Part shown: positions 11,619-21,700 of the stretch, piece after piece
How the letters are laid out: each line of letters begins with the position of its first letter
How positions within the stretch are numbered: the first letter of the stretch is position 1
From: Pictodentalium vernedei
Lineage: Eukaryota > Mollusca > Scaphopoda > Dentaliida > Dentaliidae
Assembly: GCA_031216915.1 (NCBI GenBank)
Contig: CM062296.1
Coordinates: forward strand, 449,252,287-449,316,286
Direction of reading: 5' to 3'
DNA length: 64,000 bases
Made by a program: the position numbers and the translations under genes
Notes under the pieces: generated by a model
The model's database searches: none
What the model was told of the DNA's origin: nothing
Seen by the model: the letters and a program-made list of their open reading frames with translations, nothing else

Positions 11619-12384
11619 CAGTGGAACTCTGTTGATTGAATAACCACCTTGGTTGTGAGAATTATTTAATAAATACAAGTGTTCCATTAACAGAAGTTTG
11701 GTCTATTTCCAGCATTCTAAAGATAAGCAGAGCTTTTATTTTGTTGTATCTTGTTTGACAGAGCTCATGGAACTCTGTCAAACATGATATGATAGATTAA
11801 ATGCCTGTATTAGATGTACTGAGGTCAAATAGTCTATAAACATGGGAAATTTGGTGATTAACTGTGAAATTTCTTGACGTAGTGCAAACGTTTCAACTTA
11901 CAGGAGAATTCTGAAGATCTCTTGGCCAAACACCATCAGTGGCACCAGACTGTGGGAATTAACCAAACAAAATTAAAGAGATCGCCAAAATCAAATGAAA
12001 AAGTGGACATGGATAGGACATAACTAGAGAAAACCACACGTCAATATCACAAGGCAAGGTCTCACTTGGAACCCACAAGGGAATTGCAAACGAGAAAGGC
12101 CCAAGAACATCTGGCTGAGGGATGTGGAAAAAAAGATGAAGAATGAAAGGCTAACATGGAAACAAATGGAGAAATTAACCCAAGACAAGATCAGGTGGAT
12201 GGCATTTGGTCATGGGAGATAAAAATGGATGGAATAAAATGGCATAAGTCAAGTAAGTCACTCTGTAACCTACATGCAATTAGCAGGTTAATTTGTACTG
12301 ATGGTACTGATAATTATGTTTGGAGGTTACATTCAATTAAGTGGATTATTCAATTAGATGTCCAACTAAATGGGCTCCATTGTA
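11619..12384. repeat. ACAGTGGAACCC foldback copy with LINE fragment inside
   Basis: Starts ACAGTGGAACTCTGTTGATT and ends AAATGGGCTCCATTGTA, with the central TTGTTTGACAGAGCTC palindrome at about 11751-11783. The foldback is longer than its relatives because a LINE 3' fragment (11905-12222) is embedded in the right arm. Confidence 0.7.
11905..12222 (+). pseudogene. 3' end of a non-LTR retrotransposon RT ORF (RTE/CR1-like)
   Basis: From 11995 the frame reads MKKWTWIGHN, a stop, RKPHVNITRQGLTWNPQG, then KRERPKNIWLRDVEKKMK and TWKQMEKLTQDKIRW before a TAA at 12220-12222. The pattern 'W-x-W-I-G-H, NITRQ-x-L-x-WNPQG, RP+-x-x-W' is the well-known C-terminal signature of RTE- and CR1-type LINE reverse transcriptases. 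One in-frame stop and an upstream frame change mark it as dead. No RT catalytic domain is present. Confidence 0.75.
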
Positions 12385-12959
12385 CTTTGCCTAAATAATT
12401 GAAAAATTTCAATTTGTGCTTTCAAAGCAAAAATTTTAATACCTCACAGCAATGAGCTTGGCCAAATTTGTTCTGATTGTGGAATAAAAATCTTTGTTCC
12501 AAAAGTAAAAATGAATTTAGAAAAAAAGATTTAAACAAAGACTTTACACATAGCACTCACTGTGCTGATATAGCAAGTTTATTATGTCTTGGGTGAACTT
12601 TATGTTTGGGGAAACATCCGTTAAACTAATTAATCTAAATCACTTTATTAGAGAGTTCCACATAGTTTTCATCAAAGAATTGTTGAATAATAATACAATG
12701 ATAAAAAATCTCAAACTGAACTAACATATGCACCTCTTTGAGTAAGTGACATGCTGGGTTGAAATATCCAAGCTTTCAATGATATTACAGATTAACATCA
12801 TTCATATAAATGAAATAAATAAAATAAATTGCTTCTTCTAAGCAATGAGTGAAAAAATACAGAACCAAAATATTTAGCTTAACCATATGTTACTTAAATA
12901 GATACTTGGATACAAGAGTGATTAGTGACTGCTCTAAGATGTGCACAACCAAATAAAAC
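12385..12959. other. Intron, nothing recognised
   Basis: AT-rich sequence without repeats or open frames that I can assign. Confidence 0.4.
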
Positions 12960-14740
12960 AAGAGGCCCCAAAGGGCCTTAATTGCTCACCTGACAAGTTG
13001 TTCAAAGAAGTATTTTGGATCACATTCAGCTTATCATGGCTCATCAACACTTCAGAGGAATGAAGTCATTAAATTATTATTGGGGTCCTTTTTTTAACAT
13101 ATAAATTCACTCTAATTCCTTCAAAATGCATTTTGTAGCAATTTTTTTTCCTACGCTTAATTGACCCCCAGGGGTGGGGAGTGGGGTTGGTGGTCATAGG
13201 GGTATTTTCTTTTTGGGGTTGCATAAAATCACTCTAAATCTTTCAAAATATATTTTGCAGCCAAACATTTTGTTACATCTAACTGCCCCCCCCCCCCCCC
13301 ACCAACCCCCAACAAGGAAGGGAGGGGAGGAATGTGGTAAAAACATTTTCGCATAAACCCACTCTAATTCATCTAGGAACTCGATTTTGAAAAGAATCGA
13401 AAGAAAAATTCTGAATTTTGGTCCAAAATTTGGGAGTCCGAACCGGACCAAAAATTTTAAGAAGATTTTTAAAGAAATTTCCTCATATTGCACTAAGTTA
13501 AAATTCAGGCTCCCATAGGGAGCCCAAGTATTAACCGAGGAACTCGATTTGAACAAACTTGATCTGGCAACCCTAGAGATGATGTATACCAAATATGAAA
13601 AGATTCTGACTGGTGAATCTGAAGAATATTCCACGAATTGCACAAAGTTAAAATTTCGGGCCCAAATATTAACCCAGGGACTTGATTTGAACAAACTTGA
13701 ATCTGCCCCCCCACCCCCCAGAGATGATGTATACCAAATATGAAAAGATTCTGATCACTGGATATGAAGAAGATTTTTAAAGAAATTTCCACAGGGAGCC
13801 CAAATATTAACCCAGTGACTTGATTTGAACAAACTTGAATCTGACCCCCCTAAAGATGTTGTGTACTAAATATGAAAAGATTCTGATTGGTGGATCTGAA
13901 GAAGAAGTATTAACTGAGGAACTCGATTTGAACAAACTTGATCTGGTCACCCTAGAGATGATGTATACCAAATATGAAAAGATTCTGACTGGTGAATCTG
14001 AAGAAGAAGATTTTTAAAGAATATTCCACGAATTGCACAAAGTTAAAATTTGGGGCCCAAATATTAACCCAGGGACTTGATTTGAACAAACTTGAATCTG
14101 CACCCACCCCCCCCCCCCCCACCCCCCACCCCCCAGTGATGATGTATACCAAATATGAAAAGATTCTGATCACTGGATATGAAGAAGATTTTTAAAGAAA
14201 TTTCCACAGGGGGCCCAAATATTAACCCAGTGACTTGATTTGAACAAACTTGAATCTGCCCCCCTAGAGATGTTGTGTACTAAATATGAAAAGATTCTGA
14301 TTGGTGGATCTGAAGAAGATTTTTAAAGAATATTCCACGTATTGCACTAAGTAAAATTCAGGCTCCAATAGGGAGCCTAAATATTGACCAAGGGACTCGA
14401 TTTGAACAAACTTGAATCTGACCTCCTCTAGAGATGTTGTATACCAAATATGAAAAGATTCTGACCACTGGATCTGAAGAAGAAGATTTTTTTTGTATTT
14501 TATGGGTGCTATCAGAGTTATGCCCCTTGTGGAGCCCCCCTGTGGGTGTGTCGGCTTTATTTGAACAAACTTGAATTGACATACGATAGGGAACATGCAC
14601 ACCAGATTTGGTTCAATTTGGTCAAGTAGGTTTGTGAGAAGAAGTCGATAATGTAAAGTTAATGCTGGACGATGACGGACGACGGAGAGAAAGTGATTAG
14701 TAAAGCCTTGCAGTGTCTCCCAAAATTGGGAGACCCAAAA
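12960..14740. mobile_element. Tandem-repeat element with AAGAGGCCC start
   Basis: Begins with the palindromic AAGAGGCCCCAAAGGGCCTT followed by AATTGCTCACCTGAC, a start I associate with interspersed repeats of bivalve genomes. It continues with irregular tandem units of roughly 100-160 bp (landmark TTTGAACAAACTTGAATCTG, eight or more copies from 13549 to 14575) separated by poly-C runs. It ends in a hairpin GTCTCCCAAAATTGGGAGAC (14714-14733) plus CCAAAAC. The many open frames on both strands are repeat translations. Confidence 0.6.
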
Positions 14741-14999
14741 CTTTTATGTTTTTTGACTGATGTATATAACTGAAATCTGAAAAGCAAAACTAAAGACAAT
14801 TTCTATCCTGTGGCTTTGCAGTTGCCTAGAAACAACTGCAATGATGCTTAGAATGTATACTGCACATTTCCCCAGAGACAGCATGTTGGTGCACCTGTTC
14901 TTTTGCAGTAAAACATGATCAAAGTCAGAATTATGTCCTTGAGAGTTAAAATTAAACAAGTGCAATGCCGATCACCAGCGAAGCATCCAAATACCTGTA

Positions 15000-15570
15000 A
15001 AAAAGTTAAGTAAGGCTAACTTGCATAATTTATGCACAAGAAAAAAAACCTGTATAATATGTTATTTATCTTATGTCTCTTCCCTTCAAATCTGAAAATT
15101 TGAAACAAAAGCATGAAAGCATCTCTGAGATACAGGGTAACAGTACACAACATAATACACACAAAAATATTACCCCCAAAAATGGTTAAGTAAGGCCAAT
15201 TTACATAATTTATGTACATGAAAAAACCTGTACGATATGTTATTTATCTTGTGCTGCTAGACCTTCATACCAAAAATGATTGAAATCGGAAATATCGTTC
15301 AGAAGTTCTGAGCGTATAGCAAATTACACGCAATTTTCAACAAAAATGGCCACCAGTCGGCCATCTTGAATTTTTTCGGAAAAAACTGGCATGCATCAAT
15401 TTTCCCTAATGCCCCATCAAATCTGAAAATTTGAAACAAAAGCACTGAAGCATCTCTGAGATATAGGTGGTAACAGGACAGAAGGATGGACAAACAGACA
15501 AATGGATGGACAGACGGAGTGCAATCCAATAGTCCCCTTCATGGTGAAACCGTGGGGGACTAATTAATTA
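15000..15570. repeat. Repeat element with tandem segments and terminal hairpin
   Basis: A segment of about 180 bp (landmark AAGTTAAGTAAGGC...CAAATCTGAAAATTTGAAAC) occurs at about 15003-15150, in part at 15184-15260 and again at 15418-15480. It is followed by a GACAGA/GGATGGAC tract and a hairpin AGTCCCCTTCATGGTGAAAC / CGTGGGGGACT (15529-15560). The layout matches the other hairpin-ended elements here. Confidence 0.5.
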
Positions 15571-15918
15571 ATTTGTATAGGTACGCACTGTCTGTATATT
15601 CTGTGTGTGAAAAGACAGATGAAAGCCTCTCAATTCCTAATCATTATATGCAAGAAAAAAATAAAAATTAAAAATACCCCACCCCCATTCCCTCAGCGAT
15701 TTGAAAAAAAGCATTGCCTGAGAATCAGTTAATTTAGTTTGTGTGGCCTAATAGTCTTTTTTATTCTCTGTCAAATTGGCATTCTCATTTTCAAATCTAG
15801 TTGTTTTTTATTATAATCTTGCTGGGTTTTTTTTTTCGTTATGGAATATTCCTGTTCAGCCTATTTTAGCCATCTTTAAAATTTATGTTATACACACTCA
15901 AACAGAAAAACATCTTAC

Positions 15919-16061
15919 TGGTGGCAACAGTTTTCTCTTTAGAATCTTCATCAAGAAAACCTTCATTGGAACCAATGATCTGAATTCGCATAAACAGTGC
16001 AAAATCTTTCCTGGGAGGTGGAGAAATATGACTTTTCCATCCTTGGTTTGACTGATTCCAC
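15919..16061 (-). CDS. CFAP47: CFAP47 exon (47 codons)
   Basis: Acceptor TTCTGTTGACAG and donor GTAAGATG. The exon completes an arginine codon and reads WNQSNQGWKSHISPPPRKDF, ALFMRIQIIGSNEGFLDEDS, KEKTVAT. The 'R+DFALFMRI.IGS..GFL.DD' block is a distinctive CFAP47 segment between two ASH-like repeats. It is preceded by the 17.2 kb intron that holds the two largest transposons of the window. Confidence 0.9.
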
Positions 16062-16230
16062 CTGTCAACAGAAAAAAATGAGGAAAATATTTCAAACCTT
16101 AATGCTCTGGTAGAATAAAGAAATTTATCTGACAAAGAAGTGAAAATTGTTATTTTTCCAGTGGGAAATGGGAATATTTTGTGCTTCAGTACTCTGATAT
16201 TTCAACATCAGTGTGTAAAAGGTTAATGAT

Positions 16231-16659
16231 ACAGTGGGGCCCACTTGATTGAATATCCTTTTACTGAATAACCCCGTAAATTGTATATAATTTCCCAACA
16301 CAAAACCATTTACCATACCTCAAGTACAAATCTGACCTGTTAATGGAATACAGGTTGTAGAGTAAACTCCTGTTAACTGAATAAAAAATCTTCCAGCCTG
16401 TCGAGAAATTACCCTGACTCTCCCCAGTTTTCCTTTGTTTATAGACCAATCAGCCTCATTACATTCAATACAGGAATTTAATCTATTATATCTTGTTTGA
16501 CAGAGCTCATGGATCTCTGTCAAACAAGATATAATAGAATAAATACTAAGGTTATCTAGAATACAGCACAGTGACAAATCCCTCTTAATCAAATACTCCT
16601 GTTAATTGAATAATTTTCACTGACAAAGTGACTATTCAATTAACAGGGTTCTACTCTAT
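16231..16659. repeat. ACAGTGGAACCC foldback copy
   Basis: ACAGTGGGGCCCACTTGATT at the left and TTCAATTAACAGGGTTCTAC at the right; the central palindrome TATCTTGTTTGACAGAGCTC and its complement span about 16488-16532. About 430 bp, uninterrupted. Confidence 0.8.
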
Positions 16660-16780
16660 GTTTATTTTGTCCATTGACTGGACAGATTCTTGCAAATAAC
16701 TTTCAGGTGATGTTTCAAAACTATTTTATTGACCGACTATAGACACCAATCTTGGCCTGGAGACAGTGGTTTATACTAAA

Positions 16781-17201
16781 TACAGTGGAGCCCACTTAAC
16801 TGGATATCTCTTAACTGAATAACCCTGTTAATTGAATATAATTTATCAACACAAATCCATTTACCATATCCAAAGTACAAATTTGACCTGCTAATTGTAT
16901 ATAGGTTATAGAGTAAACTCTTGTTAATTGAATAAAAAATCTTGCAACCTGTTGAGAAATTACCCACTTTTTGTTTGATTATAGACCTATTTGGCCCCAG
17001 TATATCCAATGTAGGCATTTAATCTATTATATCTTGTTTGACAGAGCTCATGGGGCTCTGTCAAACAAAATATCATAAAATAAATGCTAAGTTTATCTCT
17101 AGAGTACAAGAAAGTGACACAATCCCTATTAATTGAATACTCATGTTAACTGAATGATTTTCATTGGCCAAGGATCTATTCAGTTAACAGGGTTACACTG
17201 T
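16781..17201. repeat. ACAGTGGAACCC foldback copy
   Basis: ACAGTGGAGCCCACTTAACT at the left and TTCAGTTAACAGGGTTACAC at the right, with the central TTGTTTGACAGAGCTC palindrome near 17027-17070. About 420 bp; a close relative of the copy ending at 16659 and probably the best full-length pair. Confidence 0.8.
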
Positions 17202-18060
17202 ATATATAAAAAAAATATTGAAGGTTATCCTAGATTCAAAGATGAGTGTGTAACTGAAGAGCAAGCTTAACTATCTAAACTAGTTTCAAACTTAATTTTT
17301 CTTCATCAGTGGTATAAAACCAAACATCACTGTTGCTCACTCCTTTTTATACTCTTTGCATGACCTCAATGTTGAACAGATCATTGGAGTCACAACCTGG
17401 CAAAGTTGTCTCGCCTGTGGGGAAGGGAGGCTTATCATTTTTCCTCTCAAGGAGGGGGACATGCAAAGTGATTGTTGGGAGGATTGGACCTGAACTGTGG
17501 CTGCATCATTAGGTCATGGCCCGGTCAAGGTGGCACCCCTTTTCCAGGTTGGGGCACAAGTGGCCCCTTCAGGGGGTAGCTGGGAGTGGAGGCAGCCACA
17601 GTTCATCCATTGTGGGAAAGACCTAATGTACCTGAAAAAACATAGCTCATTGTCATAAGCACATTGACCTTGTACTAATAATGGGTAATGATCTATGTTT
17701 TTTTATGCAAAAATGAAACAGTTTAGTTGTTCAAGAAATATTTTTCTGTTTTTTTCAAAGGGTTAATTCTGAAGTTGACTTTCATAACTTAGAATGGATA
17801 TGATCACAAAAAGACATTTATTAAAAAAATCATTTGCCACAACAAAAATGAAAATGTACATCATAAGTTATGATACAAAGAAGAACTAGACCTGTTTGTA
17901 AGCACAGCTGACGAAATACCCTTGTAATGTGCAGGTCAACCCAAAATAAAGATTGCTATCAAGTTGATTTCTAGAAGTATGTTAGCACATTGTATAGGTA
18001 CTTCATTTTGATACTCAGAAGAGGAAAGGAACATAAAGTGTCACCATATGGTGACACAAA
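17202..18060. other. Intron with a worn TTAA MITE and a hairpin
   Basis: A degenerate TTAA-family piece is visible at about 17636-17765 (AAAACATAGCTCATTG...TCAAAGGGTTAA). A perfect short palindrome GTGTCACCATATGGTGACAC lies at 18039-18058. Nothing coding. Confidence 0.4.
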
Positions 18061-18191
18061 AAATACCCCCGCTTATTTAACAATGTAAGCCTGACTATAG
18101 GTGATACAGTTTTGGGGTATATACAAGTACTAAGTCCATAAAGATAAATGACTCTGGCAATAAAATCTAGAATGACACCTGCATTTCACTA

Positions 18192-18366
18192 TAGCGGGGG
18201 AGGAATTCGTCACATACAGGTGAATTGTGCACTTGGTGATACCTTCTTGAAATTTGGCACACTGTTAGTGTAGGCTATGAGGTTCTCAAAAACGATCGGC
18301 TACAAGTTGACACCGACCGGTGGCGACCAGTAGCGGCACAATCCAAAATGGCCGCCAGCGGCTGAA
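18192..18366 (+). repeat. Left terminal inverted repeat of the FEN-like element
   Basis: Outer 18 bp TAGCGGGGGAGGAATTCG match the right end exactly. Further in, several blocks match with small gaps, ending in AATCCAAAATGGCCGCCA, a sequence that also resembles a YY1-type site. Confidence 0.85.
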
Positions 18367-18476
18367 GGGAACCTCCTTTTCGACGGTCTACCGACTATAC
18401 ATCCGATTGTAAGGGCGCGAAAGTGAACTCTGATCCACGCACGTGTTGGAAACAGACGTGGGAGATGATGTAGAAT

Positions 18477-18518
18477 AAAACGAGATTCTCTATACGGACG
18501 CATCAATTTCTTGGAACT
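18477..18518 (-). repeat. 42-bp inverted copy of the start of the transposon gene
   Basis: This segment is the exact reverse complement of 18784-18825, which codes for SSKKLMRPYRESRF near the N-terminus of the nuclease gene. It lies upstream of the start codon, so a transcript through the leader could pair with its own coding sequence. Confidence 0.9.
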
Positions 18519-18521
18519 TGA

Positions 18522-18599
18522 AAAGAGCGTTGTTTCTCCGGGATCAGCGTCATTCAGGCAAACCTGAATGACGCTGATCCCGGAGAAACAACGCTCTTT
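18522..18599. repeat. 37-bp perfect hairpin upstream of the transposon gene
   Basis: The left arm starts AAAGAGCGTTGTTTCTCCGG at 18522, the right arm ends CCGGAGAAACAACGCTCTTT at 18599, and a CAAA loop lies at 18559-18562. The arms pair without mismatch as far as I can read. It lies about 115 bp before the likely start codon. Confidence 0.92.
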
Positions 18600-18714
18600 A
18601 TGAAGCAGTCTCTTTGCCATACAATCTCTTGTTTGGCGTAATTCCGCAAGCAATTCTGATTTGTCTGTCGAAATTAATTCGAGAACGCGATTGTTCACAA
18701 AAATCATTCACAGA

Positions 18715-21700
18715 ATGAGTGAGAATCCTCTTCGTGTACGGACTAGTACTGACTGGGAACGTTGTTGCTTTTGCCAGCAAGACAGTTCCAAGAAATTGAT
18801 GCGTCCGTATAGAGAATCTCGTTTTCATGACGCCTATAAAGCTATTGAGGAAGACATAACGCGCTTCCTAGATAATGGCGTTGAGCTTCCATATAATTTG
18901 ACCATTGATTGTTTGATGAGAGAGAGTGATGAGTGTATGTCGATGTCACTGTTGACGAATAAGGCAATATATCATAAGACATGCCGTGACAGTATTCGGA
19001 CTCACATCGTACAGCGCGTGCTACACAAGCGAGAGCGAAATGAGGCAGTGGCATCCTGCTCCACGCTGAGTCCTAAAAGAACACGGACAAGTTTTGAATC
19101 TGGCTGTGACAGGAAACTGCCCCAGTGTGTTTATTGTCACAAACGCGAAGGTGACAGCAGTGAGCCTATTTGCAGATCAATGTCTGATAACAATAAACTC
19201 AAAATTATGGCAAAGGAAGCCGAGAACTGGGTTGTTTTTTCTCGGGTCAATGCAGCATTTGATTCCGCTGCTAGTGATCTTTACTATCACAAAACCTGTT
19301 ATTGTAAGCTTGCCAATGAAGCACGAGCGGCTAAATCTAAAAAGTCGAAGAACGCCGAACATTCCGCGTCAGGCCTGCCCTATGACCCTCTCGTTATGGC
19401 AGAGCTCATAACATTTGTTGAACACAACGATTCCGCGATGAAGCTTGTCGATCTCAAGAATCTGTACAGTCGGAGGTTGAAGCAAGTCGGTTCTGATTGG
19501 CTTAGTGAAGAAATACATTCCACTCGATTCAAAGAACATTTGTTGCAGAAATTGGGCGATGGCTGGGACGCCTTCACACAGGGTAGAGATGTGTTTATTT
19601 CAAGTAGGTTTCGAGTTGGCTCCTTGTTGTCCGAATCTTTAACTCGTATAGTGTCTGAGGAAGAGGCAAAAAAGATAGTTGATGTGGGTCTTCTTCTGCG
19701 TAAACACATACTCATATCTCAAGCTCCTTTCACGGGATCATTTTCATCTTATTGCTTGAGCGAGCCTGTACCCAACTCACTCCTGACTCTTCTTAGAGTT
19801 CTACTTGAGGGCACATGTAGTATACAGAACTTAGGCGATGATGAGACTGTTAATGCCAAGACTCGAGTGGCTTGTACTATTTCACAGATGTTGATCAGCA
19901 ATTCAGCGAAACGCTCCGAACATGCACAAAATGTTCACCAGAGACGTGACAGAGAAACTCCAATGCCTCTTTATGTGGGTTTGAAGTTGCATGCCCATGA
20001 TCGTATGAAAAATCTTATCAGAGATTTTCATCAAATGGGACTCTCTGTCTCTTATGATCGCGTAATGGATGTTCGCAGGAGTTTCGCGAGAGCTGTTTCA
20101 CTGCGGTTCAAGAACGAAGGTGTTGTAGTCCCAGCTAACTGCAAACGTAATGTTTTCTCGATAGGAACCACTGATAACATTGATGTATCTGGTAGATCTG
20201 ATATGCATGGTACGTCCATCACACTCATTGGTCAACTGAGCAGGGACAATGTGGGTACTGATCCCCCACCACTGAGTTTAGATGTTCCAGAAGACACACA
20301 AATTGAACTCCCAGACGACTATGCATTTGTTCCTTTCGTTGAAGACTTTGGTGGGGACATCAGGCTTGAATCTCCAGATGAATGTAATGTACGGCCCAAT
20401 GAATATGCAGATTTGAACGTGGGAGAGAATGACTGGTTGTCTCATGTGTCACAGATCAGCAATAAAGGGAAGGTTGATGGCAGCTGGCAGCTTGATGAAG
20501 TCCCTGTGACCTTTTCAGGCTTCTTTTCAAAACATGAAGATCAAGACAATGTCAAACCTCGTGCAGTTATTGGGGTATTCCCTGTTTTCAGTGAGCAGAA
20601 AGCGGACTCACTCAGTATGCAGAAGCATGCTATGTATGTGGTCAGGGAAGCTACTGCTTTCGTAAACCCCGGCCAGATACCTGTCATTGAAGGTGACTGT
20701 CCGTTGTATGCCAGGCAGAAAAAATGTCAATGGCTGTTCCCAGAGGAGATAGGTGAGGATCGAATGGTGTGTATGATTGGATTCCTGCATCTTGAAATGT
20801 GCACCCAAGAAGCTGGTGGTAAGCTTATGGGTGGTTCTGGTTGGGAGCGAATGTTTCACCTCGCAAAGATATTCACACCCGGTGTAGCATCATCCCTACT
20901 TGGTGGGAAACATGTCAAGAGGACGCGACAGGCATATCTTCTCACTCTAGCTTGGCTTGAGATCCTCAGAAAGAATGCTTATGAGATTTACTGTCAGCAG
21001 ACTGGGCCCCATGAGTCATTTGAAATGTGGGAACAGAGGATTCTTTCACAATCTCCAACTGCGCGCTATTGGGGTGAAATCGTTCGGAACTTTCTCTTGA
21101 CAAGCTGTCAATTCGTTCGGAACCAACGAATCGGTAACTGGCCTGGTACACTGTGTTCTATCGATGAGTTGTGCAGTTACTTTTTTGCCCTAGGACATAC
21201 AAATTATTGTCGGTGGGTCCCCGTATTTCTGAGAGACATGTCTCAGCTACCCAGGCGGCATCCTTCAATCCACAACAAATTCATGGAAGGCCATTTTGTG
21301 GTCCAGCGTAGTGAGAGGAAGTTCAGTATGATGGGTTTAGATCAGAGCCAAGAACATAGTATCCAACTACTCAAAGAAGACAGTGGTCCAAAAGGTCTCT
21401 ATGGCCAGGCTGAAGAGAAAGTCGTTATTGAGCTTTCAAGGTCAGAAGTTCTGCGTGTTATAGATGAGTATGAATATGCAAGTTTCCACACAACATCATC
21501 AGATAACACGGAACACCCGGAAAGTTCGGTATCAGAGCAGAAAAAATTTCTGAATCAATTGAAATCTCTCCTCGATCTGGTGAATCAGGGACTCATTATC
21601 AACCCTTATGATGAAACTAGTGGTCAGCTGGTGACATTAGATACTGGTGAATATATGGACCCCGAAGTTAGTAAGAGTTTACGGTCATTACCCGAAAGGG

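Noticed and set aside
13194-14602. Several open frames of 60-166 aa on both strands
   Set aside because: They repeat the same peptides (for example FEYSSDSPVRIFSYLVY-like) because they translate a tandem repeat, and poly-C runs interrupt them.
18300-18707. Open frame of 135 aa on the minus strand over the left end of the FEN-like element
   Set aside because: It runs through the TIR, the perfect hairpin and the antisense copy of the gene start. The residues echo the real gene read backwards, so it is a by-product of the inverted repeats.
18661-18714. Upstream extension of the nuclease gene from TTG
   Set aside because: TTG starts are not expected in an animal nuclear gene; the first ATG in frame is at 18715.
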